Of a DNA stretch of 64,000 bases, positions 17,234-26,756 are shown piece by piece (within the stretch, counting starts at the first letter, position 1; each line of letters starts with the position of its first letter). The notes beneath the pieces were generated by a model. The model ran no database searches and had not been told where the DNA came from. It worked only from the letters and a program-made list of their open reading frames with translations. The stretch comes from CAMBDS01 sp964355675 (GTDB lineage Bacteria; Electryoneota; AABM5-125-24; Hatepunaeales; Hatepunaeaceae). A program made the position numbers and the translations under genes. The stretch spans positions 1 through 64,000 of the forward strand of contig CAYHEC010000002.1 of assembly GCA_964355675.1 (NCBI GenBank), read 5' to 3'.

Positions 17234-18490
17234 TCACTCTTTGACTCGCTCAATCTGTCCACCCAATGCCCGTATTTTCTCCTCGATTTTTTCATATCCT
17301 CGATCAAGATGATAGACTCTCAATAAATCGGACCTGCCCTTAGCCGCCAATGCACCAACTACCAAGCCTGCCCCGGCTCTGATGTCCGAGCACATCACCG
17401 TGGCTCCTTTAAGCGATTGAACTCCGCGAACTTGAACGCTATTAATCTCCATTTTCATCTCACCGCCGAGGCGAATCAACTCGGGAACATGGTTAAAACG
17501 CTCCGGGTAAATTTTATCGGTGATAATCGAGGTCCCATCCGCCAAAGTCATCAGGGCAGTCCATGGGGCTTGAAGATCAGTCGGAAATCCGGGATAAATG
17601 GCGGTGATTATATCAACCGAATGAAGCCGCTCCTTAGTAGTCAAGGAGATGCTACCACCATTTACATCGATCTGAACGCCTGCATCTGATAGTTTTTCGA
17701 GTAGTATCGAGAGGTGGTCGGGACGGCTTTCGTGAATCGATATTTTTCCTCCGGCGGCGGCTCCAGCTATCAATAAGGTTCCGGCTTCTATGCGGTCGGG
17801 GATTACCTTCCAAGTGATGGGACGCAATGGGGTTGGACCCTCAATTGTAATTGTTGGAGTTCCAGCACCGGAGATATTAGCCCCCATCGCATTCATCATA
17901 TCCGCAAGATCGACGATCTCAGGTTCGCAGGCGGCATTTCCAATTATTGTGGCTCCATGGGCGGCTGTTGCCGCCATCATGGTGTTGCCAGTTGCTCCGA
18001 CCGACGAAATATCGAAATTGATGCGAGCGCCAATCAGTTTATCTGCTTCGGCAATAACATACCCAGAGTCGAGATTGAATCGACAGCCCAGTTTGGTCAA
18101 CGCCTTAATGTGGAGATCAACGGGACGGGGTCCAAGCGCGCATCCACCGGGCAGTGAAATTTTGGCGCGACCATGTCGGGCAAGAAGCGGTCCGAGAACG
18201 TAAAAAGAGGCGCGCATCTTTCGAACAAGTTCATAAGGAGCTTCCCAGCCGTTAGCATTTGAAGTGTCAACGGTCATGGTACCTGATTCAAGTTTTGCTT
18301 CGGCTCCCAGAACTCTTAAGACCATGCCCATAGTGCGAATGTCTTGCAGATCAGGCGCGCCTTCGATAATCGTTTTACCTGGAGCCAGTAGAGCCGCCGC
18401 CATTAAGGGCAGGGTAGCATTCTTTGAACCAGAAATCTTCGCGCTTCCCTGCAAGGGATTTCCCCCATGCACAACCAATCGATCCATCAT
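17234..18490 (-). CDS. murA: UDP-N-acetylglucosamine 1-carboxyvinyltransferase
   Basis: This 418-aa enzyme transfers enolpyruvate from PEP to UDP-GlcNAc, the first committed step of peptidoglycan synthesis and the target of fosfomycin. Family residues seen are K23/N24 in GSKNATLPL, the catalytic C117 in LPGGCALGPRPVDLH (a Cys form, so fosfomycin-sensitive by type) and FPTDLQAPW with the active-site Asp. GGAAAT precedes the paired ATG ATG start. It is convergent with the ROK kinase gene with only 6 nt between stops, and lies 29 nt downstream of recN, so the two are probably one transcript. Confidence 0.95.
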   Translation of the reverse strand: MMDRLVVHGGNPLQGSAKISGSKNATLPLMAAALLAPGKTIIEGAPDLQDIRTMGMVLRVLGAEAKLESGTMTVDTSNANGWEAPYELVRKMRASFYVLGPLLARHGRAKISLPGGCALGPRPVDLHIKALTKLGCRFNLDSGYVIAEADKLIGARINFDISSVGATGNTMMAATAAHGATIIGNAACEPEIVDLADMMNAMGANISGAGTPTITIEGPTPLRPITWKVIPDRIEAGTLLIAGAAAGGKISIHESRPDHLSILLEKLSDAGVQIDVNGGSISLTTKERLHSVDIITAIYPGFPTDLQAPWTALMTLADGTSIITDKIYPERFNHVPELIRLGGEMKMEINSVQVRGVQSLKGATVMCSDIRAGAGLVVGALAAKGRSDLLRVYHLDRGYEKIEEKIRALGGQIERVKE

Positions 18491-18519
18491 AAACTTATTT
18501 CCTTATTCTAAAATTATCG

Positions 18520-20172
18520 CTAAATTTCAGACATTAAAAATTGAGCCTGCTTCAAGGCTTCGTTGGAGACTTTTCCCCCCGAGAGCATCATGGCAAGCTC
18601 TCCGACACGATCATCGCCGTTTAAGCTCTTTACTTCAGTAAATGTTTCACCATCTTTATCAAATTTAACCACGTTCAAATGGTGATTGGCGAGTGAAGCA
18701 ATTTGTGGGAGATGGGTTATCACCAGAAGCTGTCTGCCGGACGAAATTTTCTTCATTTTCCGGCCTACGAGTCGCGCGGTTTTGCCCGAAACGCCTGTAT
18801 CGATCTCATCGAACAGGATCGTTGCTTCTTCGGATTGAAGTGGAAGCGATTCTTTCAAAGCAAGCATGACTCGCGAAAGCTCACCCCCCGACGCCACCGT
18901 GGCGAGAGGCTTGGCGTCGATGCCGGAATTGGCGGAAAAATAGAAGACGGCATCTTCAGCGCCTCGCTCGGTTAGACGCCACCGCGCGCCATCAGCTTCG
19001 AATAACCCCTCAGGATCAAGAAAACGCTCGAGACGCACTTCAAACCTTGGCTCGCCTATGCCCAACTCTTTCAGGCTTTCCATAACCTTGCGCTCGATTT
19101 GGGTTGCGGCTTCGGTTCGTGCCACGCTTACTTCCCCAGCAAGCGTTAGCCACTCCTCACGGAGTTTGGAGAGTTGATAGGATATCTCTTCAAGCTCGCT
19201 CTCTGCCTCGGTTCCGCTTCCTAATTCCTTACGAAATTCATCTCGTTTTTTCAGTACCGCTTCAATCGACCCACCAAAGCGGCGAGCGATGGAGGCAATG
19301 CTATGTTGGCGCTCGCGCAACTCTTCCAGGCGGGCGATTTCGTAACCTCCCTGCCGATAGCGTCCGGAAATCCGGCGGGTGATCTCACGAATCGTGAGTA
19401 AAGAGTTTTCCATTTCCTGGCTCAAATCAACCAGCGAGCGATCCAAAGCACAAATGTTTTCGATTAACTTCGATGCTTCGGAAAGTTGAATTTCAACTGA
19501 GTCCCGACCTCCTGAAAGTAACTCAGTAACCCGCAAACCATCTCGATGAAGATCTTCGAAATGTTCGAGGCGTTTGACTTCTGCGGCAAGCTCTATTTCT
19601 TCGCCTTCGTTCAATCCGACAGCTTCGATTTCCGCAAGCTGTTTTGCTATAAACTCACGCTCAGATCGGCGCTCATTCAAAAAACAGACAAGTTCACTTT
19701 TTCGATGTTCGAGAGAATGATGCGCGGTTGCATACTTCTGAATCTGGGCTCTGGCTTGCGTTAAACCAGCAAAAGTATCGAGGATATCGAGATGGTGGCG
19801 GGAATCGAGCAAGCGACTGAAGGCACGCTGGGAAGTAATATCGAGCAAGGAAGCAGAAAGTTCGGCAAGTTCTTTTTGACCAACCGGTTCATCATCGACG
19901 AAGGCACGCGATCGACCATCTGCCGAAAGTTGGCGGCGTAGAATCAAGGTAACATTATCGGATTGCTTGAATTCTCCCTCAACCACGGCATGGCGAGCGT
20001 GCTCCCGTACGACATCGAAGGGGGGCTTCCCCCCCGCGAGAAAGTTGAGCGCTCCCACCAAAAGCGATTTACCGGCGCCAGTCTCGCCGGTAATAGCTGT
20101 TAGCCCGGGATGAAATTCAATCTCGGCTTTATGAAGAAGGGCAAAATCGGTTACTGTGAGTCTGACCAGCAT
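18520..20172 (-). CDS. recN: DNA repair protein RecN
   Basis: This 550-aa SMC-like ATPase of double-strand break repair has the expected length. Walker A GETGAGKS is at 29-36. A long coiled-coil middle (~150-370) is rich in Glu, Arg and Leu. The C-terminal ATPase half carries the signature LSRVMLALK and Walker B TILFDEIDTGVSG, followed by VITHLPQIAS. It begins MLVRLTVTDFALLHKAEIEF as in other RecN proteins. It ends 29 nt before murA and starts 16 nt after the stop of the propeller gene on the same strand. Confidence 0.95.
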   Translation of the reverse strand: MLVRLTVTDFALLHKAEIEFHPGLTAITGETGAGKSLLVGALNFLAGGKPPFDVVREHARHAVVEGEFKQSDNVTLILRRQLSADGRSRAFVDDEPVGQKELAELSASLLDITSQRAFSRLLDSRHHLDILDTFAGLTQARAQIQKYATAHHSLEHRKSELVCFLNERRSEREFIAKQLAEIEAVGLNEGEEIELAAEVKRLEHFEDLHRDGLRVTELLSGGRDSVEIQLSEASKLIENICALDRSLVDLSQEMENSLLTIREITRRISGRYRQGGYEIARLEELRERQHSIASIARRFGGSIEAVLKKRDEFRKELGSGTEAESELEEISYQLSKLREEWLTLAGEVSVARTEAATQIERKVMESLKELGIGEPRFEVRLERFLDPEGLFEADGARWRLTERGAEDAVFYFSANSGIDAKPLATVASGGELSRVMLALKESLPLQSEEATILFDEIDTGVSGKTARLVGRKMKKISSGRQLLVITHLPQIASLANHHLNVVKFDKDGETFTEVKSLNGDDRVGELAMMLSGGKVSNEALKQAQFLMSEI

Positions 20173-20188
20173 TCGGTTCCGATTGATA

Positions 20189-22456
20189 TTAACGTCGAAT
20201 TACGGCGACCTTCCCCTGCCCAGCTTGGCCGGCTCCATTGTGGGTGAGGATCAGGTAAACTCCCTCAGAAACACCCTTTCCGCTGTCATCTTTACCATCC
20301 CATCCCAGCGCGGCCTCATCGTGGGACATCTTGCGAATAAGTCTTCCATCGGGTGTAAAAATTCGAGCTCCGGCTCCACCAGCAAGAGTGCTTCCCGTAA
20401 ATATAAGACGAGATCGATCAGGATTAAAGGGATTAGGCTCAAAACTTACCCCAGCGATCTCGTCGCCATAATCACGGTAAGGAGTACGGATAATTGCTGT
20501 GCCATTCCGTGTGCCCAGATATGCCCGGCCGGAGTTTGGGTCGATTGCAACCAAGTTAACTCGCGAACTGGGCAATTTATCAGGCGGATCAGTGGTTATG
20601 GTGCGCAGGATAGTGTACATATCTGAGGAAAGAATCGAAACACCGAATTCAGTGCCAAACCACTTATTTCCTGAGGGGTCTATATCGATGGAGTAGATAG
20701 GGATTTCTCGCATAAAATAGACTTGCGAGAATGAAGCATGGCTGAATTCATTTGCGGTTGCGGAGGTGTAGTAAGCTCCTCGTGGAGAACCAATCCACAT
20801 GTACCCCGCCGGATCATACTTCAGAGAAAGAATCTCGGCTGAGGGAAGCCCCGGAATTGGACCCCAGATTTGGTCGTCGGTCGAATCGGCAATCGTACCT
20901 TTGTCATCGAAGACATAAACCCCTTGATCGCCGGAAATAGACGGATTGTTTGCAGTCGAAGCAATCCATTTTCTTCCACGTCCGTCGATGGCGAGCAGAT
21001 CGAACTCCGTAAAGGAGCGGAAATTCGATCGATGAAAGTAAAACCACGGTTGGTCGGGTTGTGGATTTTCTATAAATTCATGAGGAACACATACGAGGAT
21101 GTTCCCGTCACCAGCCGCTCGACTTACGATCCAGATATTGCCTTGACCATCAGCGGCAAGCGCGGAAGTCAGAGGCATATTGGGATTGGCGTCATAACCC
21201 TTCAACCGTCCGCCGGTTGAGGAATCAGAGTTGTAAATGGTAAAATCGTCGTTTGAATTGTAGCGGGTTACTCCGCCACCATAAGTTCCGACCCAGATAC
21301 CGCCGAGTTTATCTTCGGCAACGCTACGGTGTTGGAAATGAAAGGAAGATCCTTCAACTTCTGGGTATGTCCAGTTTTCCCATTCATCTGATGTGAGACG
21401 GCAGAGACCGTACTCGCCTGTAGATTTTCCCCCGACAAAGCAGGATGAGCCATCCTTTGTGAAAACAGCCGCCAATAAGTTATTTGAAACCGGACCAGAA
21501 GGAATCGCCGACACCCATCCTGTATCGACAAGAGCGGCTATGCCGCCCGATGCCAAGCCATTGACCGGAAAAGATATCCAATAATTTCCCGACTCATCTC
21601 GAGTTGCACCGCTAATGCCGATACGCATAGCTCCGTAACGCAACCAGGCACTTCCAGTCCACCAACTCAATCCGTCAGAAGTGACTGCGGTCAGTGTGTC
21701 ATTGAAGTTCATCAACCGATAGACGTCACGCCGCTGGTGAAGTCGCTCCCACCTGCTACCGTTCAGACGTGCTGTACCTCCATCGGTAATTACATATAGT
21801 CTTCCGCTGACTCGAACAATATCACGGATGTCGGATCCGGGCAATCCATCCGGGACTCGGTAGTTCACCCAGTCAAGTGGTGGCGGAGAATTTAAATTGC
21901 CGCGCGCCACACCTTGCGAAGTGGTTGCCCAAATTGTATCTCCTTCAATCAATACTGATCTGACAGGAATATCAGAATCGAAATCCCCTAATTTACGATA
22001 CTCCTCAAACCACACCCACTGATCGTAACGGGCCGAATAGGTAATCACTGCTATCCCACGACTTGTGGCTACGAAGACCCCTCGGCCATCTACCGTCAAA
22101 TCGTTCAGGCTTTGAACTCCTTCCTGCTGAGATATGGTTGGAACCGAATGAGTCACTCCCTCATCCGGAACCCATCTATGAAGCATCCGGTTATCGAGAG
22201 CCACCCATAATCCACCTGAAGCATCGGGTTCAAGCCTTGATACGCCGACGCCTCCCAAGCCATCAAGTGTTGTGAAAGTACGGAAGTGATTGGATAATGG
22301 CGAATATTCGACCAATCCGCCTTCAGTAGCAAGCCAGAGGTGGTTATCGAGGGAAACGATATCACGCACGTTTCGAGAATCCGTCATCATCTGCCAATCT
22401 TCAGCCTTAGCCGATACTGCAATAGTAAGCAGTATCATTGAGAGTCGAAGTACCAT
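20189..22456 (-). CDS. Secreted two-component-regulator-type propeller protein with sorting domain
   Basis: This is a 755-aa protein. MVLRLSMILLTIAVSAKA is the signal peptide. About 14 short propeller repeats follow (SLDNHLWLATEGGLVEYSP, VEGDTIWATTSQGVARG, GGIWVGTYGGGVTRYNS), the 'ligand-binding sensor' propeller usually found in hybrid two-component systems and in secreted proteins. The last ~80 residues (FEPNPFNPDRSRLIFTG, then GRLIRKMSH, GVYLILTHNG) form a FlgD/T9SS-like domain. No transmembrane helix or kinase is attached, so it is exported rather than a sensor kinase. Its ligand is unknown. Confidence 0.8.
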   Translation of the reverse strand: MVLRLSMILLTIAVSAKAEDWQMMTDSRNVRDIVSLDNHLWLATEGGLVEYSPLSNHFRTFTTLDGLGGVGVSRLEPDASGGLWVALDNRMLHRWVPDEGVTHSVPTISQQEGVQSLNDLTVDGRGVFVATSRGIAVITYSARYDQWVWFEEYRKLGDFDSDIPVRSVLIEGDTIWATTSQGVARGNLNSPPPLDWVNYRVPDGLPGSDIRDIVRVSGRLYVITDGGTARLNGSRWERLHQRRDVYRLMNFNDTLTAVTSDGLSWWTGSAWLRYGAMRIGISGATRDESGNYWISFPVNGLASGGIAALVDTGWVSAIPSGPVSNNLLAAVFTKDGSSCFVGGKSTGEYGLCRLTSDEWENWTYPEVEGSSFHFQHRSVAEDKLGGIWVGTYGGGVTRYNSNDDFTIYNSDSSTGGRLKGYDANPNMPLTSALAADGQGNIWIVSRAAGDGNILVCVPHEFIENPQPDQPWFYFHRSNFRSFTEFDLLAIDGRGRKWIASTANNPSISGDQGVYVFDDKGTIADSTDDQIWGPIPGLPSAEILSLKYDPAGYMWIGSPRGAYYTSATANEFSHASFSQVYFMREIPIYSIDIDPSGNKWFGTEFGVSILSSDMYTILRTITTDPPDKLPSSRVNLVAIDPNSGRAYLGTRNGTAIIRTPYRDYGDEIAGVSFEPNPFNPDRSRLIFTGSTLAGGAGARIFTPDGRLIRKMSHDEAALGWDGKDDSGKGVSEGVYLILTHNGAGQAGQGKVAVIRR

Positions 22457-22725
22457 CGATCAACGGTCCTTGTTGTTGGGTTGAGTTAAAAGAGGGCATA
22501 ACGCTATGACCAGCAGTTTCAAAGCGGCGACCGAAACCCACAATCAATCATCAAAAGTTGCGGTGTCCGCCAGAATCCTCAGCTGATACTTCTAATACTC
22601 ACCAGAAAGTAATTTCGTTCCAAGAGATCGCCTGTCATAACAGGTCTATTAAACCTCTCGTGGAAAATAGGGAGTCCGATCAGCAAAGCAATTGGCTTAA
22701 ATACTCTCGATTTTCCAGAACAAAA

Positions 22726-23208
22726 TCAGAGTGTTCGCCAGAGGTTCACCAGTTCGATCGCCGCAAGAGTAGCGTCCCAGCCTTTGTTACCAGACTTTGT
22801 TCCAGCTCGTTCGACTGCCTGATCGATTGAGTCGGTCGTCAAAACGCCAAAGGTGACAGGGATCTTACCCATCAACGCCGCCTGCGCGACGCCTTTCGTA
22901 ACTTCCGCGGCGATGTAATCAAAGTGAGGTGTTGCTCCACGAATTACCGCTCCGAGACAGACTACTGCGTCGTATTTTCCACTGGAGACAAGTTTTGCCG
23001 CTGTGGCAGGAATGTCGAAAGCACCGGGCACTTTGACGACAGTCCACCGGGCGTCAGTTTCGCCATGCCTTACAAGGCAATCGATTGCGCCTTCGACAAG
23101 CCGTTGACTGATAAAATCATTGAAACGACTTACCAATATTGCGAAGTGCATTCCTTTCGAAGAAAGGTTGCCTTCAAGGACGGGACTGGATGAGATAGGA
23201 TTACTCAT
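22726..23208 (-). CDS. ribH: 6,7-dimethyl-8-ribityllumazine synthase
   Basis: This 160-aa enzyme condenses the pyrimidine and the C4 sugar phosphate made by RibD and RibBA into lumazine, the direct substrate of riboflavin synthase. Seen are VSRFNDFISQRLVEGA, the catalytic region PGAFDIPATAAKL, GAVIRGATPHFDYIAAEVTKGV and FGVLTTDSIDQAVERAGTKSGNKG. The length is typical. It is the last gene of the riboflavin operon, 125 nt after ribBA. The 269 bp beyond it (22457-22725) contain no gene that I can see. Confidence 0.95.
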   Translation of the reverse strand: MSNPISSSPVLEGNLSSKGMHFAILVSRFNDFISQRLVEGAIDCLVRHGETDARWTVVKVPGAFDIPATAAKLVSSGKYDAVVCLGAVIRGATPHFDYIAAEVTKGVAQAALMGKIPVTFGVLTTDSIDQAVERAGTKSGNKGWDATLAAIELVNLWRTL

Positions 23209-23333
23209 AAAGGTAAATTCACTTTATTTATTGCTGATGGGAGTCTGTGATTAATCAGAGGTCGCCTTGAACCCTCGTTTTTGCGAACATTCCGAAAACA
23301 GGCGAGGCAAATGATGGTATGTGAGCCCATCGT

Positions 23334-24548
23334 TTAGCCGATAATACTTTTTTGCTCAAGTATCATGTGCCCCATTTTGTCGCGTTTTGTCTGCAAGTAG
23401 TACTCGTTTGTCGAATTGGGGGTGATTTCAATGGGAACCCGTTCTACGACTTCGAGATCATATCCATTCAAAGCGACAATTTTACGCGGATTATTGGTCA
23501 TCAGACGAATCTTGTTTACGCCGAGGTTTTTCAGCATCAGAGCTCCGGTGCCATAATCCCGTAAATCCGGTGCGAAGCCAAGCGAGACGTTTGCTTCGAC
23601 GGTATCCATGCCCTGATCTTGAAGCTCGTAAGCCTTTAGCTTGGCAGAAAGTCCGATTCCTCTGCCCTCCTGATTCATATATAAGAGAACGCCGCGTCCT
23701 TCTTTCTCGATAATTTTAAGAGCGGTATGCAACTGATCTCCGCAATCACATCTTGCCGAGCCAAAGACATCGCCAGTCAAACAAGACGAATGAACCCTCG
23801 TCAACACCGGCTCACCATTACTAATGTCGCCTTTAATCAAGGCAAGATGGTGCTCTTGTGTAACCCTGTTTCGGAAGTGGATCAATCGGAATACGCCATA
23901 CGCCGTCGGAAAATCGACTTCGACCTCTCGAAATACTAAGGACTCATTCTGCCGGCGATACTTAATAAGATCTTTGATAGTGACGATCTTTAATCCGTGC
24001 TCAACAGCCAATTTTTCAAGCCGGGGCAAACGAGCCATACTGCCGTCGTCGTCCAGAATCTCGATGAGCACTCCGGCGGGATAGAGACCAGCAAGTTTTG
24101 CCAGATCCACGGTTGCCTCTGTATGACCGGCGCGCATGAGGACTCCTCCATCAACGGCGCGCAGTGGGTGGACATGACCCGGTCTGCCAAAATCTTCTGG
24201 TTTGGCTGAGGGGTCGGTTACTTTTTGGATTGTCAGCGCCCGGTCGTGCGCAGATATTCCTGTCGTTGTCCCTATATTGTAGTCAATTGAGACCGTGAAC
24301 GCTGTTCCATGCAAGGCGGTATTCTGACCGACCATCAATTCGAGACCGAGTTCATCAGCGCGCTCGTTAGTCGTTGGGAGACATAACAACCCGCGACCAT
24401 GTCTGGTCATGAAATTTATTGCTTCAGGAGTAATTTTATCTGCGGCAATAATAAGATCGCCTTCATTCTCACGATCCTCATCGTCAACCACGATTATCAT
24501 TTTACCTACTCGGAAATCTTCCCGAGCTTCTTCTATACTTGCGAACAA
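23334..24548 (-). CDS. ribBA: Bifunctional DHBP synthase / GTP cyclohydrolase II
   Basis: This encodes 404 aa from the TTG at 24548, chosen because GGAGG lies 6 nt upstream (inside the end of ribE) and because LFASIEEAREDFRVGK is the usual N-terminus; a longer open frame runs back into ribE. Residues ~1-200 are DHBP synthase (DDEDRENEGDLI, RHGRGLLCLP, GHTEATVDLAKLAG). Residues ~205-404 are GTP cyclohydrolase II with the zinc cysteines in HSSCLTGDVFGSARCDCGDQ and with NQEGRGIGL. It makes both precursors used by ribD and ribH. Confidence 0.95.
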   Translation of the reverse strand: MFASIEEAREDFRVGKMIIVVDDEDRENEGDLIIAADKITPEAINFMTRHGRGLLCLPTTNERADELGLELMVGQNTALHGTAFTVSIDYNIGTTTGISAHDRALTIQKVTDPSAKPEDFGRPGHVHPLRAVDGGVLMRAGHTEATVDLAKLAGLYPAGVLIEILDDDGSMARLPRLEKLAVEHGLKIVTIKDLIKYRRQNESLVFREVEVDFPTAYGVFRLIHFRNRVTQEHHLALIKGDISNGEPVLTRVHSSCLTGDVFGSARCDCGDQLHTALKIIEKEGRGVLLYMNQEGRGIGLSAKLKAYELQDQGMDTVEANVSLGFAPDLRDYGTGALMLKNLGVNKIRLMTNNPRKIVALNGYDLEVVERVPIEITPNSTNEYYLQTKRDKMGHMILEQKSIIG

Positions 24549-24549
24549 C

Positions 24550-25200
24550 CTAATCCTCCAAATGGAAATTCCCTGAATCCGAGTAATCGTTCTCTTCGGG
24601 AGCGATGGCGCCTGTACTGCTGTACCTGTCAGCAATCCAGCGAATTATGAGGTCACTCTCTATATTGACACGACTGCCTGGTCTCAAGTCACCCAGTGTA
24701 GTCATTTCGAGCGTGGCCGGAATAATCACTAATTTGATACCACGATTGTATTTTTCGGCAATTGTAAGGCTTACCCCGTTGACAGTGACCGAACCATGGG
24801 GAGCCATTAAATTAAGTAGCTTCCTGTCAAGTTCGATCTGTATCTCGTTTGAACCTTCTTTATATTGAATGCGTGCCGCCCTACCGATACCATCGACATG
24901 ACCTTGCACGATATGTCCCCCCACGCGGTCGCCGAGTTTCATGGCACGTTCCAGATTAACCTCACGACCAATCTCAAAACTTTGCAAGGTGCTTTGCGTA
25001 AGAGTGTGCGAAGTCGCCTCAACAGTAAAACCAACCGCGTCAGCACGTATTACGGTTAAACAGACGCCTTCGACCGAAATACTATCTCCCAGTTTTAAAT
25101 CAGCAAGAATTTTCTTTGCTTCGATAGCAAATCGAGCGTTCCCGCGCAGTCGTTCTACTTTATTGACTCTGCCAATTTCTTCGATTAAACCGGTGAAAAT
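24550..25200 (-). CDS. ribE: Riboflavin synthase alpha subunit, apparent AUU start
   Basis: This encodes 216 aa and catalyses dismutation of two lumazines to riboflavin. The conserved N-terminus [M]FTGLIEEIGRV is encoded from an ATT at 25200. TGA lies in frame two codons upstream, so no ATG, GTG or TTG can serve. AGGAGG lies 8 nt before the ATT, within the end of ribD (16-nt overlap). The two barrel repeats are visible (SVEGVCLTV with HTLTQSTLQ; SVTVNGVSLTI with ATLEMTTLGDL), plus GGHIVQGHVDG. A start at the first internal ATG would lose the whole first half-barrel. AUU initiation is otherwise known from E. coli infC; a sequencing error is the alternative. Confidence 0.9.
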   Translation of the reverse strand: MFTGLIEEIGRVNKVERLRGNARFAIEAKKILADLKLGDSISVEGVCLTVIRADAVGFTVEATSHTLTQSTLQSFEIGREVNLERAMKLGDRVGGHIVQGHVDGIGRAARIQYKEGSNEIQIELDRKLLNLMAPHGSVTVNGVSLTIAEKYNRGIKLVIIPATLEMTTLGDLRPGSRVNIESDLIIRWIADRYSSTGAIAPEENDYSDSGNFHLED

Positions 25201-26276
25201 GGATCACCCCTCCTTCCGTAGCGAACGATGACGTCTTCGCCCAATTTGCGAACCGATTCAATCCGATAAACAGGACGATCCATCCATGACGGCGGCACGA
25301 ATTTCTCAAATGGAGATATTCCAGATCCGATGACCGAAGGTGAGTAGGCGACGGTTATCCTGTCGATGACTCCGGCCTCCATAAACGATGAAAGAACCGC
25401 TGATCCGCCTTCAATCAGTACAGAAAGAATTTTAATTTCTGGCAGTTTCTTTAAGATAATGATTGGATCGATTGAGCCGTCACTACGGGGGGGGAGATTT
25501 ACTTCCTCGACATTCGGAAGTGAAGCTCCGCCATCACTGCGAATATGAATGGTTCTGGTGTTTTTCGCGGAGAGAGCCAGCTTAGAACGGGGCGGAAATC
25601 CATTTTTTGAGGATAAAATTACCCTTGCAGGGTTGCGTGCCTTTATCATTCGGACGGTCAACTCAGGGTCATCAGCCAGAACAGTGCCAGCACCGACTAA
25701 CACCGCATCGAGATCAGCACGGAGTTTATGAGCAAGTCGTCGTGACTTTTCTCCGGAGATCCACTTCGACATACCGGAAGTATCAGCCATCTTGCCATCG
25801 ATACTGAGGGCGATTTTCGCCTCGCACCACGCTCTTCCCTTTTCCAACCACGTAAAGAAACCGCGGTTGATTTCACGACCGATTCGAGGATCTCCGATCA
25901 AATCGACCTTGACGCCTGCCCCTCGAAGCCGCTCAAAACCCTTACCGTTTACCTTGGGATAAGGATCGAGCGTAACTGAGTAAACATGTGTTATTCCAGC
26001 ATGAATGATCGCGTCGGCACAAGGCGGAGTGTGGTGGTGGTGAGCACAAGGTTCCAGGTTTACGTACAAGCTGGCTCCGCGCGCGGCTCCTTCAGGTAGT
26101 CGCGAAAGCGCATCGACTTCAGCGTGAACTCCACCAAACTTCCGATGCCAGCCCTCGGATAGGATGCGACCATCTTCGCCAACTATGACAGCGCCGACGC
26201 GCGGGTTGGGAGAAACCGAGCCTCTCCCACGTAATGCGAGTTGACAGGCGCGTCTTATGAATCGAATGTCGTACAT
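25185..26276 (-). CDS. ribD: Bifunctional pyrimidine deaminase / reductase
   Basis: This encodes 363 aa from the ATG at 26276. An in-frame ATG at 26306 lies inside the riboswitch terminator hairpin and is rejected. Residues 1-145 are the zinc deaminase (GVHAEVDAL, then LEPCAHHHHTPPCADAI). Residues ~150-363 are the NADPH-dependent reductase (EAKIALSIDGKMAD, SGEKSRRLAHKLRADLDAVLVG, VLIEGGSAVLSSF). Together they convert the GTP cyclohydrolase II product to the ribitylamino pyrimidine. First gene of the operon, controlled by the FMN riboswitch upstream. Confidence 0.95.
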   Translation of the reverse strand: MYDIRFIRRACQLALRGRGSVSPNPRVGAVIVGEDGRILSEGWHRKFGGVHAEVDALSRLPEGAARGASLYVNLEPCAHHHHTPPCADAIIHAGITHVYSVTLDPYPKVNGKGFERLRGAGVKVDLIGDPRIGREINRGFFTWLEKGRAWCEAKIALSIDGKMADTSGMSKWISGEKSRRLAHKLRADLDAVLVGAGTVLADDPELTVRMIKARNPARVILSSKNGFPPRSKLALSAKNTRTIHIRSDGGASLPNVEEVNLPPRSDGSIDPIIILKKLPEIKILSVLIEGGSAVLSSFMEAGVIDRITVAYSPSVIGSGISPFEKFVPPSWMDRPVYRIESVRKLGEDVIVRYGRRGDPFSPV

Positions 26277-26283
26277 TTTTCCC

Positions 26284-26310
26284 AAAAGAAAACCCGATGA
26301 TATCATCGGG
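26284..26310 (-). terminator. FMN riboswitch expression-platform terminator
   Basis: CCCGATG and CATCGGG (26293-26310) form a 7-bp stem with an ATAT loop, followed on the minus strand by TTTTCTTTT. It lies between the aptamer and ribD, so FMN binding should favour termination (known mechanism of the family; inferred here). Confidence 0.8.
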
Positions 26311-26346
26311 CATAGATTGGACTTCCAGGATCAGAGTTAACCCTGT

Positions 26347-26470
26347 GCCAGCCTTCTACCATCCGGACTTTAACCGTCGGCGCCGGAAACGATCCGGCTC
26401 AGTTTCGCAAAATATTGCGAAAGTCGCGGGCTTTAACCGCCGGTAGGGAATTTCACCGCTCCCCGAAGAC
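26347..26470 (-). promoter_or_regulatory. FMN riboswitch (RFN element)
   Basis: Read on the minus strand the aptamer blocks appear in order: GGGGAGCGGTGAAATTCCC, TACCGGCGGT, AAGCCCGCGA, a variable arm with TCGCAATATTTTGCGA, GAGCCGGAT, GCCGACGGT and AGTCCGGATGGTAGAAGG. This is the conserved RFN core that binds flavin mononucleotide. It directly precedes ribD, with an intrinsic terminator between, and should switch off the whole ribD-ribE-ribBA-ribH operon when FMN is plentiful. Confidence 0.95.
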
Positions 26471-26477
26471 AACATTC

Positions 26478-26506
26478 AATTTACAATTTATAGGATCGCA
26501 AATCAA
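26478..26506 (-). promoter_or_regulatory. Candidate promoter of the riboflavin operon
   Basis: On the minus strand TTGATT (26501-26506) and TAAATT (26478-26483) are 17 nt apart. The predicted start of transcription near 26471 coincides with the 5' end of the riboswitch aptamer. Confidence 0.5.
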
Positions 26507-26668
26507 GGTTTGAATTGTCTTTGAGGCGAATCGACCTAACAAGGACACTTTTTGCCAACATGTGATATTACCGGGCGCAGATTATGTGTCTGTTGCCAAA
26601 ATGTCAAGTTACATTAAGTTAAAGCATTTATCCCGGTGAGCTGTGCTCGGTGGGTGTGATTCATGTGA

Positions 26669-26700
26669 CGCCCGCCCAGCGAAGCTGTGCGGGCTACCCC
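26669..26700. repeat. Solitary copy of the 51-bp-array hairpin
   Basis: CGCCCGCCCAGCGAAGCTG followed by TGCGGGCTAC matches the hairpin part of the array at 13407-13911 with one change. It lies in the 26507-26869 gap, which has no gene. Confidence 0.7.
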
Positions 26701-26756
26701 GCCCTTAGGTATTTCGGCAATAACCGATTAAAGGTAGAATGCTGGTGATTGTAAAG

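Noticed and set aside
20009..20040. Hairpin GGGGGG-AAG-CCCCCC inside recN as another inserted palindrome
   Set aside because: It encodes AGGKPP at a position where RecN proteins normally have residues of similar length (LGGR...), so there is no sign of insertion.
26277..26306. Start of ribD at the ATG at 26306
   Set aside because: That ATG lies inside the riboswitch terminator hairpin (26293-26310). The ATG at 26276 lies after the terminator and gives the normal N-terminus.
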